Shown: piece after piece, positions 9,963-19,166 of the stretch
How positions within the stretch are numbered: the first letter of the stretch is position 1
Layout: each line of letters opens with the position of its first letter
DNA from: Candidatus Magasanikiibacteriota bacterium
Lineage (GTDB): Bacteria > Patescibacteriota > Patescibacteriia > Magasanikbacterales > UBA922
Assembly: GCA_018652595.1 (NCBI GenBank)
Contig: JABIBU010000022.1
Span: 1 to 50,345 of the forward strand
Direction of reading: 5' to 3'
DNA length: 50,345 nt
Translations under genes and position numbers: made by a program
Notes under the pieces: generated by a model
What the model was told of the DNA's origin: nothing
The model's input: the letters and a program-made list of their open reading frames with translations, nothing else
Databases searched by the model: none

Positions 9963-11159
9963 TTAATGTATATTTTTTACATCTTCGTCAACCCAGTCAG
10001 CCACCACTTCTTTTATATGTTTGTCTGTAATCTCTGGCCACACATCATCGCCCTTCATCTTCTTTTCATCTCCCTCTATATCTTTTACTTTATCAACAAT
10101 TTGTTTTCTAATCAGGTCCAATTTTTTCTTACCACTCTCATCTTCTTCTTTTTCACGCAAAGTTTTCAGTTCTACTCGTAATTTTTTTAAATGAGAGTCC
10201 AATTCTTTGTCATCACGACCTGTTTTACCAGCAGCACCGTGCATCAAGGCAGCAGCATGATGAGAAGAACTATTTTCATGAACATTTACCATAGCACCAG
10301 CCTCATCCATAAGGTCAATTGCCTTGTCTGGCAAACGGCGATCCTTGATATATTCATGAGATAGGCGGGCTGCAGCCTCTAGAGCTTTGTCAATAAATTT
10401 TACATGGTGATAAGTTTCATAATTCTTTTTTACACCCTGCAAAATTTCTACTGTCTCTTTTACACTTGGCTCATCTACTGTAACGAGCTGAAACCTACGG
10501 GCCACACTCTCATCTGGCTTTATAAATTCTTCATACTCCTTCATAGTAGTAGCACCAATAAGCTGTAAATCACCACGTGCCAAGGCTGGTTTTAAAATAT
10601 CAGAAAAATTAACAGCTCCTTCTGTTCCTTTTGTTTGCATTACAGTGTGTAACTCATCAATAAATAAAATTATACTACGGCCAGAATTTCTAATTTCTTC
10701 AACTATCTTTTTTACTCTCTGCTCAAACTCACCACGATACTTTGTCCCAGCTAATAATTCTGAAACCCTCAAAGATAAAATTCTTTTATTTTGCAAAACA
10801 TCGGGCACATCTCCTGTCACTATACCCATAGCCAACCCCTCTACAATGGCTGTTTTGCCCACCCCAGGAGGACCTGCCAAAATAACATTGTTCTTGTGCC
10901 GACGTGTCAAAACTTGTGTAGCCCGAGAAATTTCTTCTTCTCTGCCGATTACCGGATCAATTTTACCCTCTCTAGCCAAAGCAGTCAGGTCAAGTGAGAA
11001 CATCTCAAGATTTCTAGTATTAGAAGATCCGCCTGTTTTACCAAGACCAAGCACAGAAAAAACACTACCGCCCTTTTTAAATAAATAAAAAGTGACACCC
11101 GATATAATTAACAATATACCAAACCAACGTAAAACCTCAAAAACGCTCTGGCTATCCAT
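9963..11159 (-). CDS. Membrane-anchored Clp/ClpC-like AAA+ ATPase with only one AAA module
   Basis: N-term TM; Walker A 'AGPPGVGKTAIVEGLA', Walker B 'IILFIDELHTV', 'ARRF' and lid helices; no second AAA domain. Confidence 0.82.
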   Translation of the reverse strand: MDSQSVFEVLRWFGILLIISGVTFYLFKKGGSVFSVLGLGKTGGSSNTRNLEMFSLDLTALAREGKIDPVIGREEEISRATQVLTRRHKNNVILAGPPGVGKTAIVEGLAMGIVTGDVPDVLQNKRILSLRVSELLAGTKYRGEFEQRVKKIVEEIRNSGRSIILFIDELHTVMQTKGTEGAVNFSDILKPALARGDLQLIGATTMKEYEEFIKPDESVARRFQLVTVDEPSVKETVEILQGVKKNYETYHHVKFIDKALEAAARLSHEYIKDRRLPDKAIDLMDEAGAMVNVHENSSSHHAAALMHGAAGKTGRDDKELDSHLKKLRVELKTLREKEEDESGKKKLDLIRKQIVDKVKDIEGDEKKMKGDDVWPEITDKHIKEVVADWVDEDVKNIH

Positions 11160-11221
11160 ATTTTTATAAACAAAAGTTATATGTAAATTATATACCACTT
11201 CTAACTATTATTCAACTGGTT

Positions 11222-11614
11222 TCAATCAAACAACCAACTAGGCACAATATACTTCTTAAGCTCAATCTTTTCGTCCCCAACCTCAAAATACACACTGACA
11301 AGTTCAAACTTAATCCAAATACTACCAGTATCTATATTTTGTTTTTGACAAAAATCTATTGCTGCCTTTTTTACCCGCTTCATCTTCCCTCTACCAATAG
11401 CTCGCTCTGCACTGTCGTGTCCAAAACTTCGCGCCTTCACTTCTACAAAAGACAACACTGGATACTCACCACTTCTATCCCAAGCAATAATATCCACCTC
11501 GCCCTCTCTAATACCGTAATTCCTCTCGATAATTTCATAGCCTTGCTGTATTAAAAAAAGAGAAGCTTTTTCTTCTCCCCACGCACCAGTCTTTTGTTTT
11601 TCTGTCTTACTCAT
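11222..11614 (-). CDS. YraN/UPF0102 family endonuclease-like protein
   Basis: 'GAWGEEKASLFLIQQGYEIIERNYGIREGEVDIIAWD...LSFVEVKAR'. Confidence 0.88.
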   Translation of the reverse strand: MSKTEKQKTGAWGEEKASLFLIQQGYEIIERNYGIREGEVDIIAWDRSGEYPVLSFVEVKARSFGHDSAERAIGRGKMKRVKKAAIDFCQKQNIDTGSIWIKFELVSVYFEVGDEKIELKKYIVPSWLFD

Positions 11615-12161
11615 GTTTATAAAGCACTAGACCCTTATGAAACTGACCCAACTCAAATTCCTCCTGCACTGCCAATCCATTTTTCCCAGCCCAAGACTTT
11701 ACCTCTCCAAAACCAATAAATCTGTCATCACTAGGACCAAACATAAGACCTTTTTTTGCCCAATCAACAACTACGACTCTAGCCTTTTTTTTCAAGAGCG
11801 GCAAAACATTATCCAAAACCTGAACATGATTACCAGTCTGCACAAGAGTATTTACAATAAAGGCGACGTCTAAAACTTTTTTGGGTATTGCCACGCCATT
11901 TTCTCTTTCCAAATCTCCCCAAACTGTCTGAATATTTAATATTGCCGAAGATGCTGCTCGTTTTTTAACTTGCTCCAATACATTCTTCAAAATATCAACT
12001 GCATATACCACACCCATCTCACCTACGATCTTGGAAACCGGGAAAACCATATGGCCAGTACGCCCACAACCAAAATCAGCCACATGCATACCTGACAATA
12101 TTCTGGCTTTTTCGAAGACCACATAAGGGTCTACCATTTGATTTCCACTATGGTGGGTCAT
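11607..12161 (-). CDS. Class I SAM-dependent methyltransferase
   Basis: 'GMHVADFGCGRTGHMVFPVSKIVGEMGVVYAVDI'. Confidence 0.8.
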   Translation of the reverse strand: MTHHSGNQMVDPYVVFEKARILSGMHVADFGCGRTGHMVFPVSKIVGEMGVVYAVDILKNVLEQVKKRAASSAILNIQTVWGDLERENGVAIPKKVLDVAFIVNTLVQTGNHVQVLDNVLPLLKKKARVVVVDWAKKGLMFGPSDDRFIGFGEVKSWAGKNGLAVQEEFELGQFHKGLVLYKHE

Positions 12162-12165
12162 AAAA

Positions 12166-12408
12166 TTAGAATGTAAAAAGTTTTCCAAAAAATCCCAAAA
12201 CCATGTCACCCAAAAGTCCGCTAATCCCCAAAAAGGCGATTAGAATGATAACAATTCCGACCAATTTATAGAATAAACGCGTACCACCCGATGTGCCCAT
12301 ATGTTCTTCTGCCCAAGAGCTGGTACCAAAGTTTTGTATAAACCATTCAGTCTTGATAACGAGTATAGCACCAACCGCAATAGCCAATGAAGCTACTAAA
12401 TATTTCAT
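12166..12408 (-). CDS. Hypothetical two-TM protein
   Basis: 80-aa hydrophobic ORF. Confidence 0.5.
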   Translation of the reverse strand: MKYLVASLAIAVGAILVIKTEWFIQNFGTSSWAEEHMGTSGGTRLFYKLVGIVIILIAFLGISGLLGDMVLGFFGKLFTF

Positions 12409-12468
12409 AATTTTATTTAGACAAATTAATATTGTTATTATACAATAAAATCAAACAAAAAACCATTC

Positions 12469-12579
12469 TGTCATTGCGAGAAGCTCTGATGAAATACAGG
12501 GCGACGCGGCAATCTCATTCTTTAGTACCACTGAAGAATGAGATTGCTTCGTCATTGTTTCACATTCCTCGCAATGACG
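12469..12579. repeat. Foldback (MITE-like) repeat, copy 1
   Basis: tgtcattgcgag ... cctcgcaatgac termini; internal gcaatctcattctt / agaatgagattgc arms. Confidence 0.8.
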
Positions 12580-12589
12580 AGCCCCACAA

Positions 12590-13924
12590 TTAATTTAATA
12601 TTCTCATCTCCCTCCTATACATCCACCAAGTTATAGCCCCAGCCAAACTATCGGCAACTGGAAAAGCAATCCATATGCCAAGTAGACCAAAAAAGTGTGG
12701 CAAAATAATTACCAATGGAATAAGTAAAAGAACCTGGCGAAGTGAGGACAAAAATAAAGACTCTTTGGCACGACCCAGCGCCTGATAAAGCCCCCCACTA
12801 ACCACTTGGAAGCCAATAGTCGCAAAAGCCAGCGCAACTACCCTCATCGCCAACACACCCATCTCTATCGCATCTGGATCACTAGTAAAAATTTGAAGAA
12901 GAGACTTCGGGAAAATTTCCAAAACAAGAAAAGCTCCAATAGCACTATAGGTCGTAAGTTTTATAGACAATTTTATAGCCTCCTTTACTCTATCCATCGC
13001 CCCAGAACCAAAATTATAACCAACGATAGGTTGCATACCCTGCACAATACCAATCAGTGGCAAAAACACAAAAGCAAGCAGACGATTTATTATTCCAAAA
13101 ACACCGATCGCGATATCCCCTCCATAAACAGCCAAAGAATTATTCAAAACCATTGCCATAATACTGCTGGACCCCATACGAACAAAAGAAGATATTCCAA
13201 TAACAGTTATTTCTTTTACAATATAAAATTTTAATCTTAAGTTTTTGAAGTAGAATTTTAACAAACTCTTTCCCGTGGCAAAATAATACAAAATATACAA
13301 GAAAGTTGCGATTTGGGATAAGACAGTAGCCCAAGCTGCACCAGCCATACCCATCCCAAAACCAAAAATAAAAATTGGGTCCAATATAATATTCAAAAGC
13401 GCACCAATCAACATTGTAATCATCGCGACCTTGGCATTTCCCTCAGCGCGAACCAAGTTATTGCCCACCATGCCAAATGAAAAAAATACAATCCCCAACA
13501 TAATAATCCTGGCATACTCAATTGCCAAAGGCAGAATTGTGTCAGTCGCACCAAATGCAATCAAAAGTGGCTTTATAAAAACAAGACCAAGTACAGTCAT
13601 TATAATACTCGAGATAATAACCATAGATACAATATTCCCCAAAGCAAATTCTGTCTCTTCTTTTTTTCGCTCACCCAGCTTACGTGAAATAAATGAAGCA
13701 CCGCCTATTCCAATTGTCTGCTCTATCGCCATTATGAGCATGTGAATAGGGAATACAATTGCAATACCTGCAATCCCCAAAATGCCCACTGCCCTACCTA
13801 TGAAGATAGTATCTACCAAATTATACAGTGCCATCACAAGCATCCCCACCATAGCTGGTGCGGATAGTTTCCATAGTAACTTTTTTATCGGCGCTTCGGC
13901 TAATTGTGTTTCTCGTTCGTGCAT
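12590..13924 (-). CDS. MATE family efflux transporter
   Basis: 12-TM ORF; 'LWKLSAPAMVGMLVMALYNLVDTIFIGRAVG'; 'GMQPIVGYNFGSG'. Confidence 0.9.
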   Translation of the reverse strand: MHERETQLAEAPIKKLLWKLSAPAMVGMLVMALYNLVDTIFIGRAVGILGIAGIAIVFPIHMLIMAIEQTIGIGGASFISRKLGERKKEETEFALGNIVSMVIISSIIMTVLGLVFIKPLLIAFGATDTILPLAIEYARIIMLGIVFFSFGMVGNNLVRAEGNAKVAMITMLIGALLNIILDPIFIFGFGMGMAGAAWATVLSQIATFLYILYYFATGKSLLKFYFKNLRLKFYIVKEITVIGISSFVRMGSSSIMAMVLNNSLAVYGGDIAIGVFGIINRLLAFVFLPLIGIVQGMQPIVGYNFGSGAMDRVKEAIKLSIKLTTYSAIGAFLVLEIFPKSLLQIFTSDPDAIEMGVLAMRVVALAFATIGFQVVSGGLYQALGRAKESLFLSSLRQVLLLIPLVIILPHFFGLLGIWIAFPVADSLAGAITWWMYRREMRILN

Positions 13925-14004
13925 AGGGCACTATTTTAGCACAAATCCAAACAAAAAACCATCTACACTTATAGATGATTTTTTAATAATTTATAGGATA
14001 AATA

Positions 14005-14715
14005 CTAATTAAAATAAATTGGTACTTCTAGTACATCGTCATTTTCAGACAGTCCAGATGGGTTATCTTTTTTCAAAATCAATGTCCCTCTGTCATACAA
14101 TTCTGGTTTTTCAAAATTTAATTCTACTGAAAATTTTACAAATTCTTCCGTCATCCAATCGCCTTCGGCTGTGGCATAGCTCTCGGCAATGATCAAGCCA
14201 TCCCAATCAGTCAAAACTACTGGAAAATCTCCCTCAAAAAACCAAGTTCCTCTGGCCTCTCCTGTAATTGTTAGCGGGCTATTAACTTTTTGATTTGGGC
14301 GAGGAGTATCCATACGAATCAAACCATCTTTTTGCAATTCATTGCCGATATTCTCTGTAAAACCCTTATCTCCGTGGCGACACTGTCTAGGGTAGCTCTC
14401 CATTGCAGGATTCCCTGCCTTTATACAATCCTCAAAACTATTTACCTCATTCAAATTCTGATCTTCGCAAGAACCATCTACAATATCAAAAGCTCCTGCA
14501 TCCTCGGCAGCACAACGATTTGCAAAAGTCTCATCTACAGGATCACACGGAGTTGTAATACAAACTACATTTATTTTTCCGCAAACTTCTACATCCTCTA
14601 TTATAACATCGAGTGCACACAATTTTGATTCCTCAGGTAAATTTTGCAGACCACAACCGCTCATTATAAAAAGAGTGATTACTAGTCCTAAAATAATTTT
14701 ATAATTTTTAAACAT
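14005..14715 (-). CDS. Lipoprotein with Gmad2-like Ig domain
   Basis: Lipobox 'MSGC'; 'PRPNQKVNSPLTITGEARGTWFFEGDFPVVLTDWDG'. Confidence 0.8.
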   Translation of the reverse strand: MFKNYKIILGLVITLFIMSGCGLQNLPEESKLCALDVIIEDVEVCGKINVVCITTPCDPVDETFANRCAAEDAGAFDIVDGSCEDQNLNEVNSFEDCIKAGNPAMESYPRQCRHGDKGFTENIGNELQKDGLIRMDTPRPNQKVNSPLTITGEARGTWFFEGDFPVVLTDWDGLIIAESYATAEGDWMTEEFVKFSVELNFEKPELYDRGTLILKKDNPSGLSENDDVLEVPIYFN

Positions 14716-14719
14716 GATT

Positions 14720-15706
14720 TTAACGAATTCCTACAAGTTTTCTCACTTCTTCCATAGTCTTGCTTGCCACTGGATTTGCCTTGTCAGCTCCGGCAATGAG
14801 AATCTCGGCAAGTTCATCATGATTCATCATAAGTTCATTGCGTTTTTCTCTAAACTCGGCAAAGTACTCAGCAACCGCGTTGCCAACTTCTGATTTTAGA
14901 TCACCGTAACGGATTGTTCCAGCCTTTTCTGCTTTTTCAAAATCTTTGTAACTATCCCCACTAGAAAATTGCTTTAGAAGTAATAATAAATTCTCCACAC
15001 CAGGTGCACCCTCTCCACCACCGCTAGCAGTAACAGCTTTTTTTAGTTTCTTTTCAATTACATTAGGCTCGTCTGCCAGCTCTATTACATGACCCTCTCC
15101 AAGACTCTTACTCATTTTCTTTTCCGGCTCAAGTAAACTCATTACTTTTGGAATCTTAGTTAACAAATGTTTGGTCTCTGGAAAGTATTTAGAATATTTT
15201 TTGTTAAATTTCTTGGCAATATCGCGAGTAAGCTCTACATGCTGTATCTGATCCTGCCCAACCGGCACCATCTGACCACCATAAAGAAGGATATCAGCAG
15301 CCTGTAAAATTGGATAAGTAAAAAGCCCAGTATTAATATTTTTTAACTGTTGCTGTGACTTATCTTTGAACTGGGTCATGCGTTCTAGTTCTGATATAGG
15401 TGTAACAGTATTAAAAATCCAAGCCAGCTCAGTATGTTCGGCCACATGAGACTGCACAAACAGAGTTGTCTTGTCTGGATCAATACCAGAAGCAATTAAT
15501 TCTGCCGAAGTACGAATTATTTGTTCATGACGCTCTTTTGCGGTCATATTACCAGCCAGAGAGTGCAAATCTGCAATGAAAATATACATTTCATACTTGT
15601 CAGAATTTTGTAGCTCTACCCAGTTTTTTACTGCACCCAAATAATTACCAACATGCAAATTGCCAGTTGGCTGAATTCCAGAGACTATGATTGGTTTTGA
15701 AGACAT
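14720..15706 (-). CDS. trpS: Tryptophan--tRNA ligase
   Basis: 'MSSKPIIVSGIQPTGNLHVGNYLGAVKNW', 'KMSKS'; start at 15706, not at the longer ORF start. Confidence 0.93.
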   Translation of the reverse strand: MSSKPIIVSGIQPTGNLHVGNYLGAVKNWVELQNSDKYEMYIFIADLHSLAGNMTAKERHEQIIRTSAELIASGIDPDKTTLFVQSHVAEHTELAWIFNTVTPISELERMTQFKDKSQQQLKNINTGLFTYPILQAADILLYGGQMVPVGQDQIQHVELTRDIAKKFNKKYSKYFPETKHLLTKIPKVMSLLEPEKKMSKSLGEGHVIELADEPNVIEKKLKKAVTASGGGEGAPGVENLLLLLKQFSSGDSYKDFEKAEKAGTIRYGDLKSEVGNAVAEYFAEFREKRNELMMNHDELAEILIAGADKANPVASKTMEEVRKLVGIR

Positions 15707-15753
15707 ATTTATTATGGTTATATCAATATATCCTATTTTACTCAATTTCAGAC

Positions 15754-15809
15754 AAAAAAACAAGAGGGTGACGGGAACATGAAAGCTTTTGCTCTCGTCC
15801 CCGTCACCC
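15754..15809 (-). terminator. Intrinsic terminator/attenuator upstream of trpS
   Basis: Minus strand: GGGTGACGGG ... CCCGTCACCC followed by tcttgttttttt. Confidence 0.85.
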
Positions 15810-15813
15810 CACA

Positions 15814-15837
15814 TCACCAGTCTGAATCCCAGCCCAT
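15814..15837 (-). CDS. Putative 7-aa leader peptide MGWDSDW upstream of trpS
   Basis: AAGGAGG-agggcct-ATG GGC TGG GAT TCA GAC TGG TGA, a few nt before the terminator stem. Confidence 0.5.
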   Translation of the reverse strand: MGWDSDW

Positions 15838-15852
15838 AGGCCCTCCTCCTTT

Positions 15853-15996
15853 TTACTTAGTAACAGGATAACCGGCAGAATCAATCTCCTCATGATATTC
15901 TTTGCCACAGCATCGGCAACGATATCTGCTATAAGAACACCAGTACACGAGTGTCTTGGAAATAAATTCCCAAACATGATTACAGGAATCACTCAT
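15853..15996 (-). CDS. Small Cys-rich (zinc-ribbon-like) protein MSDSCNHVWEFISKTLVYWCSYSRYRCRCCGKEYHEEIDSAGYPVTK
   Basis: 47-aa ORF, SD AAGGAGG 7 nt before ATG; not in the supplied track. Confidence 0.6.
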   Translation of the reverse strand: MSDSCNHVWEFISKTLVYWCSYSRYRCRCCGKEYHEEIDSAGYPVTK

Positions 15997-16018
15997 TACA
16001 ACGCCTCCTTGCGTTTAG

Positions 16019-16165
16019 TCAGCAGCAGGCACCGCTGATCTTGATTAACCCCTTACTGCCACTTGGCAACTTGGGAAACTTAACCCCTCCAGTCTCACCG
16101 TCAGCCGAGAGCTGACGAAGTGTCTCTGCAATGTCTGCCTCAGTGGGCTTTGTATCCTGACTCAT
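16019..16165 (-). CDS. Small peptide MSQDTKPTEADIAETLRQLSADGETGGVKFPKLPSGSKGLIKISGACC
   Basis: 48-aa ORF directly upstream of the small Cys-rich ORF; contains GG and terminal CC; not in the supplied track. Confidence 0.55.
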   Translation of the reverse strand: MSQDTKPTEADIAETLRQLSADGETGGVKFPKLPSGSKGLIKISGACC

Positions 16166-16233
16166 GATACCCCCATAAAAGAACGCTTTTGTTTCTCAGT
16201 CTAGCGGCAAAATTACCAACAGATCCAAAAAAC

Positions 16234-16256
16234 AAAAAACTGCCCATCTGGACAGT
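16234..16256 (-). terminator. Intrinsic terminator (minus strand)
   Basis: Minus strand: aactgtcc agat gggcagttttttg. Confidence 0.65.
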
Positions 16257-16351
16257 TAGTTTAAAAAATAAAAACCAAAACTACTGTCCAGATCTCCAGA
16301 CAGCATGCCAACTATTTAATTTTGCATTATTTTTATACATATTTTTTACCG

Positions 16352-16461
16352 TGTCATTGCGAGTCCCGATTCGCATCGGGACGAAGCAATCCCAGTGGAC
16401 CAGCAACGTTGCTAATTCAATGGGATTGCCACGTTATTGTTTCACATTCCTCGCAATGACA
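16352..16461. repeat. Foldback (MITE-like) repeat, copy 2
   Basis: tgtcattgcgag ... cctcgcaatgaca termini. Confidence 0.8.
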
Positions 16462-16463
16462 GG

Positions 16464-16733
16464 TTAAAGTTGTATCATTCTTTTAACTTTATCTTTTTTT
16501 CTTCTTAGTTCGGCTGCCCCCCTGATGACAGTGCCGATTGCCACATCCAATTCCTCAGAAATATCACGTTGACTCTTGCCAGCGAGCAATCCTTTAAAAA
16601 TTTGTAGACGATGTGACAAATCTTCTACCTCAGAATCGGTCAAAAGAACATCCAAAAAATTCTTCATGTTTTTATCATTTTGAATTTGTACCAAATTATG
16701 AACCAGGTCTTTTTCAAATTTAGGTTTAGCCAT
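16464..16733 (-). CDS. TrpR/YerC-YecD family DNA-binding protein
   Basis: 'FLDVLLTDSEVEDLSHRLQIFKGLLAGKSQRDISEELDVAIGTVIRGAAELRR'. Confidence 0.9.
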   Translation of the reverse strand: MAKPKFEKDLVHNLVQIQNDKNMKNFLDVLLTDSEVEDLSHRLQIFKGLLAGKSQRDISEELDVAIGTVIRGAAELRRKKDKVKRMIQL

Positions 16734-16748
16734 ATTTATAAAATATTA

Positions 16749-16797
16749 TGTACTATTGTACTAGTACAATAGTACAGTATAATTAAGATGTTGTCAA
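16749..16797 (-). promoter_or_regulatory. TTGACA-17-TACTAT promoter overlapped by a 28-bp perfect palindrome (putative TrpR-like operator)
   Basis: tgtactattgtactagtacaatagtaca is self-complementary; -10 lies inside it. Confidence 0.8.
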
Positions 16798-16810
16798 ATA
16801 AAATCTGTGG

Positions 16811-16842
16811 ATAAAAAATCCGACCTCTCGGTCGGATTTTTG
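16811..16842. terminator. Intrinsic terminator
   Basis: aaaaatccgacc tct cggtcggattttt. Confidence 0.85.
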
Positions 16843-16874
16843 CTTATAACTTATCGCTTATAACTTACGGCTGT

Positions 16875-18764
16875 TTACACCTCAATCACTACCGGCAAAA
16901 TCATTGGACGTTTTTCTGTTTTAGTAAACAAGAACTGCCCTACTTTGTCGCGGATATCATTTCTAATCTGATTGGTATCTGCCCAAGTCTTTGGATCAGA
17001 CTCTGTTACCATCTTTTTTACTTTGTGTCTCATGTCTTCGATGAGCTTCTTATTTTCCTTTAGGAATACAAAACCACGAGAGATAATATCTGGATTTTGG
17101 ATTAGCTTGCCAGTCTTGGTATCCACTGTAGCAATCACTACCACCATACCGTCTTCGGCGAGAACTTGGCGATCACGAAGTACTATATTTTGAGTATCAG
17201 TCACACCAAGCCCATCTACAAACACATAATCACTTGGTACTTTTTTGTCCAACATCTTTGCAGTCTTTGTATTTACTTCTATTATAGAGCCATTATCTGG
17301 TACAAATATTTTATTCTTATCAAAACCATTTGAAATTGCCAAATTCTTTGCTTCTTTCAAGAAATAATGATTGGCGTAGACTGGTATGAAATAAGTTGGC
17401 TTGACCTGATCTATCACTTCCCAAATATCTTCGCGAGTAGCATGACCAGAAACGTGCACGTCCATAATCTCACCATGAATCACATGATCAGACTGGCGAT
17501 AAATATTATCCTTTAGACGCTGAATAGTTCTTTCATTACCTGGAATAACTGACGAAGAAAATATGACTGTGTCGGCTTTCTTCAGTTGAACATGGCGATG
17601 TTGCTTGGCCACGATTCTAGACAAGACTGCCTTTTCTTCACCCTGAGCACCAGTACATATTACTATTACACTTTTATCTGGCAGGCTTTTTATTTTTTTT
17701 ATATCAATCAAGAGCCCCTTTTTAAGTTTTACATATCCAAGCTCTTGGGCCATCTCAATATTCATCTTCATGCTGTAGCCATCAAGGGCTACCTTTTTGC
17801 CAAGCTGTTGGGCGGCATCAATTACCCACTTTATTCTCTCTACTTGAGAAGAAAAAGTACCAATGATCACACGACCTTCGGCATCTTTCAAAATATTAAA
17901 AAGATTATTGTACATTTCCTTATAGCTTCCAGAACGCTTGGTGTGCAAAGACCCGAGACTCTCGAGCATCAAGACTGTTGGTTTTTTTAATTTTTGTAGA
18001 TCGCTATAGTCTACTGTTGGCTTACCACTCTCATCACGCTCTAGTGTCCAATCACCAGGATGAATAACGGTTCCATTTGGAGTCTCGATTATTACACCGA
18101 CTGCATCCATTATAGAGTGCTCCACCTGAAAAAATTTGATAGTAAATTTGCCAAGCCTAACAACATCTTTGATACTCTTTATCTGCATTGTCTTCAGATT
18201 TTTTGAAGTGCCTTTTTTGTAATCTTCTTGCTTATGCTTTATAAGGGCAAGAGTCAGATCGCGGCCAAGAATTTTTGGGTTGCCAAGTTTTTCTAGTAGA
18301 ATTGGCGCAGCACCAATATGATCTAGATGACCATGACTAAATATTACACCACGAATATTTTTTTCTTTACCTATCAAATATCTAGTATTAGGAACAATAT
18401 AGTCAATTCCCGGCATGTCTTCTTCGGGAAACTGAATTCCCATATCGAGAATTATAATATCGTCTTTAAATTCAAAGACTGTCATATTACGACCAACCTC
18501 TTCACATCCACCAATAGGAATGATGCGTAAATTTGGACTCCTATTTATAGGAGAAGATTTACCTGTCTTGTTGGCATGAGAAAACTTTTTATAGTGTTTT
18601 CCGCCTTGTTTTCCAGGCTGTTTCCCGGATTGTTGTTTTGGTTTTTGGGTCGTCTTCACAGAAGAATGATTACCAAAAGACCGTTTATTTTGCCCGCTAG
18701 TTGCAGGCTTTCCGCCCCCTCCCGTTTGACGGGCAGGCAAGGCGGACTTGTTTTTTGTATTCAT
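16875..18764 (-). CDS. rnj: Ribonuclease J
   Basis: 'IPIGGCEEVGRNMTVFEFKDDIIILDMGIQFPEEDMPGIDYIVPN...FSHGHLDHIGA...HVSGHATREDI'. Confidence 0.93.
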   Translation of the reverse strand: MNTKNKSALPARQTGGGGKPATSGQNKRSFGNHSSVKTTQKPKQQSGKQPGKQGGKHYKKFSHANKTGKSSPINRSPNLRIIPIGGCEEVGRNMTVFEFKDDIIILDMGIQFPEEDMPGIDYIVPNTRYLIGKEKNIRGVIFSHGHLDHIGAAPILLEKLGNPKILGRDLTLALIKHKQEDYKKGTSKNLKTMQIKSIKDVVRLGKFTIKFFQVEHSIMDAVGVIIETPNGTVIHPGDWTLERDESGKPTVDYSDLQKLKKPTVLMLESLGSLHTKRSGSYKEMYNNLFNILKDAEGRVIIGTFSSQVERIKWVIDAAQQLGKKVALDGYSMKMNIEMAQELGYVKLKKGLLIDIKKIKSLPDKSVIVICTGAQGEEKAVLSRIVAKQHRHVQLKKADTVIFSSSVIPGNERTIQRLKDNIYRQSDHVIHGEIMDVHVSGHATREDIWEVIDQVKPTYFIPVYANHYFLKEAKNLAISNGFDKNKIFVPDNGSIIEVNTKTAKMLDKKVPSDYVFVDGLGVTDTQNIVLRDRQVLAEDGMVVVIATVDTKTGKLIQNPDIISRGFVFLKENKKLIEDMRHKVKKMVTESDPKTWADTNQIRNDIRDKVGQFLFTKTEKRPMILPVVIEV

Positions 18765-18836
18765 ATTTTTTCAATGTCATCCCGAGCAAAACCCTGAGAA
18801 TACAGGGTGTAGCCGAGGGATCCCTTTAAGTATTAA

Positions 18837-19166
18837 TTAAAACTTTTTAATTTTTCTTTTGTTAGTAGGAAACCAATCGTGTGACAGGTCAACCCATTTT
18901 GGATTGTTGAGTTTTATTAAATTCTGTTTCTTTATCCTACTCCAATTTTTAAGTTGCTTTTCTCTAGCTATTGCTTGATTTATATCATTATATTCTTCGT
19001 ATCTTACCAATCGATAGCAATCATATTTTTTTGTAAATCCATCTACTAATTGAAACTTATGTTCCCAGGCTCTTCTTAGGATATTATTTGTTACTCCAAT
19101 GTATAGTGTGCCTGTGATACTAGACATTATATATACAAAATATACTCTTTCCCTCCTATTGTACAT
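18837..19166 (-). CDS. GIY-YIG nuclease superfamily protein
   Basis: 'VYFVYIMSSITGTLYIGVTNNILRRAWEHK...RYEEYNDINQAIAREKQLKNWSRIKKQNLI'. Confidence 0.92.
   Translation of the reverse strand: MYNRRERVYFVYIMSSITGTLYIGVTNNILRRAWEHKFQLVDGFTKKYDCYRLVRYEEYNDINQAIAREKQLKNWSRIKKQNLIKLNNPKWVDLSHDWFPTNKRKIKKF

Noticed and set aside
15707-15817. N-terminal extension of trpS ORF (MMWGDGDESKSFHVPVTLLFFCLKLSKIGYIDITIIN)
   Set aside because: It crosses the intrinsic terminator/attenuator; the conserved TrpRS start is at 15706.
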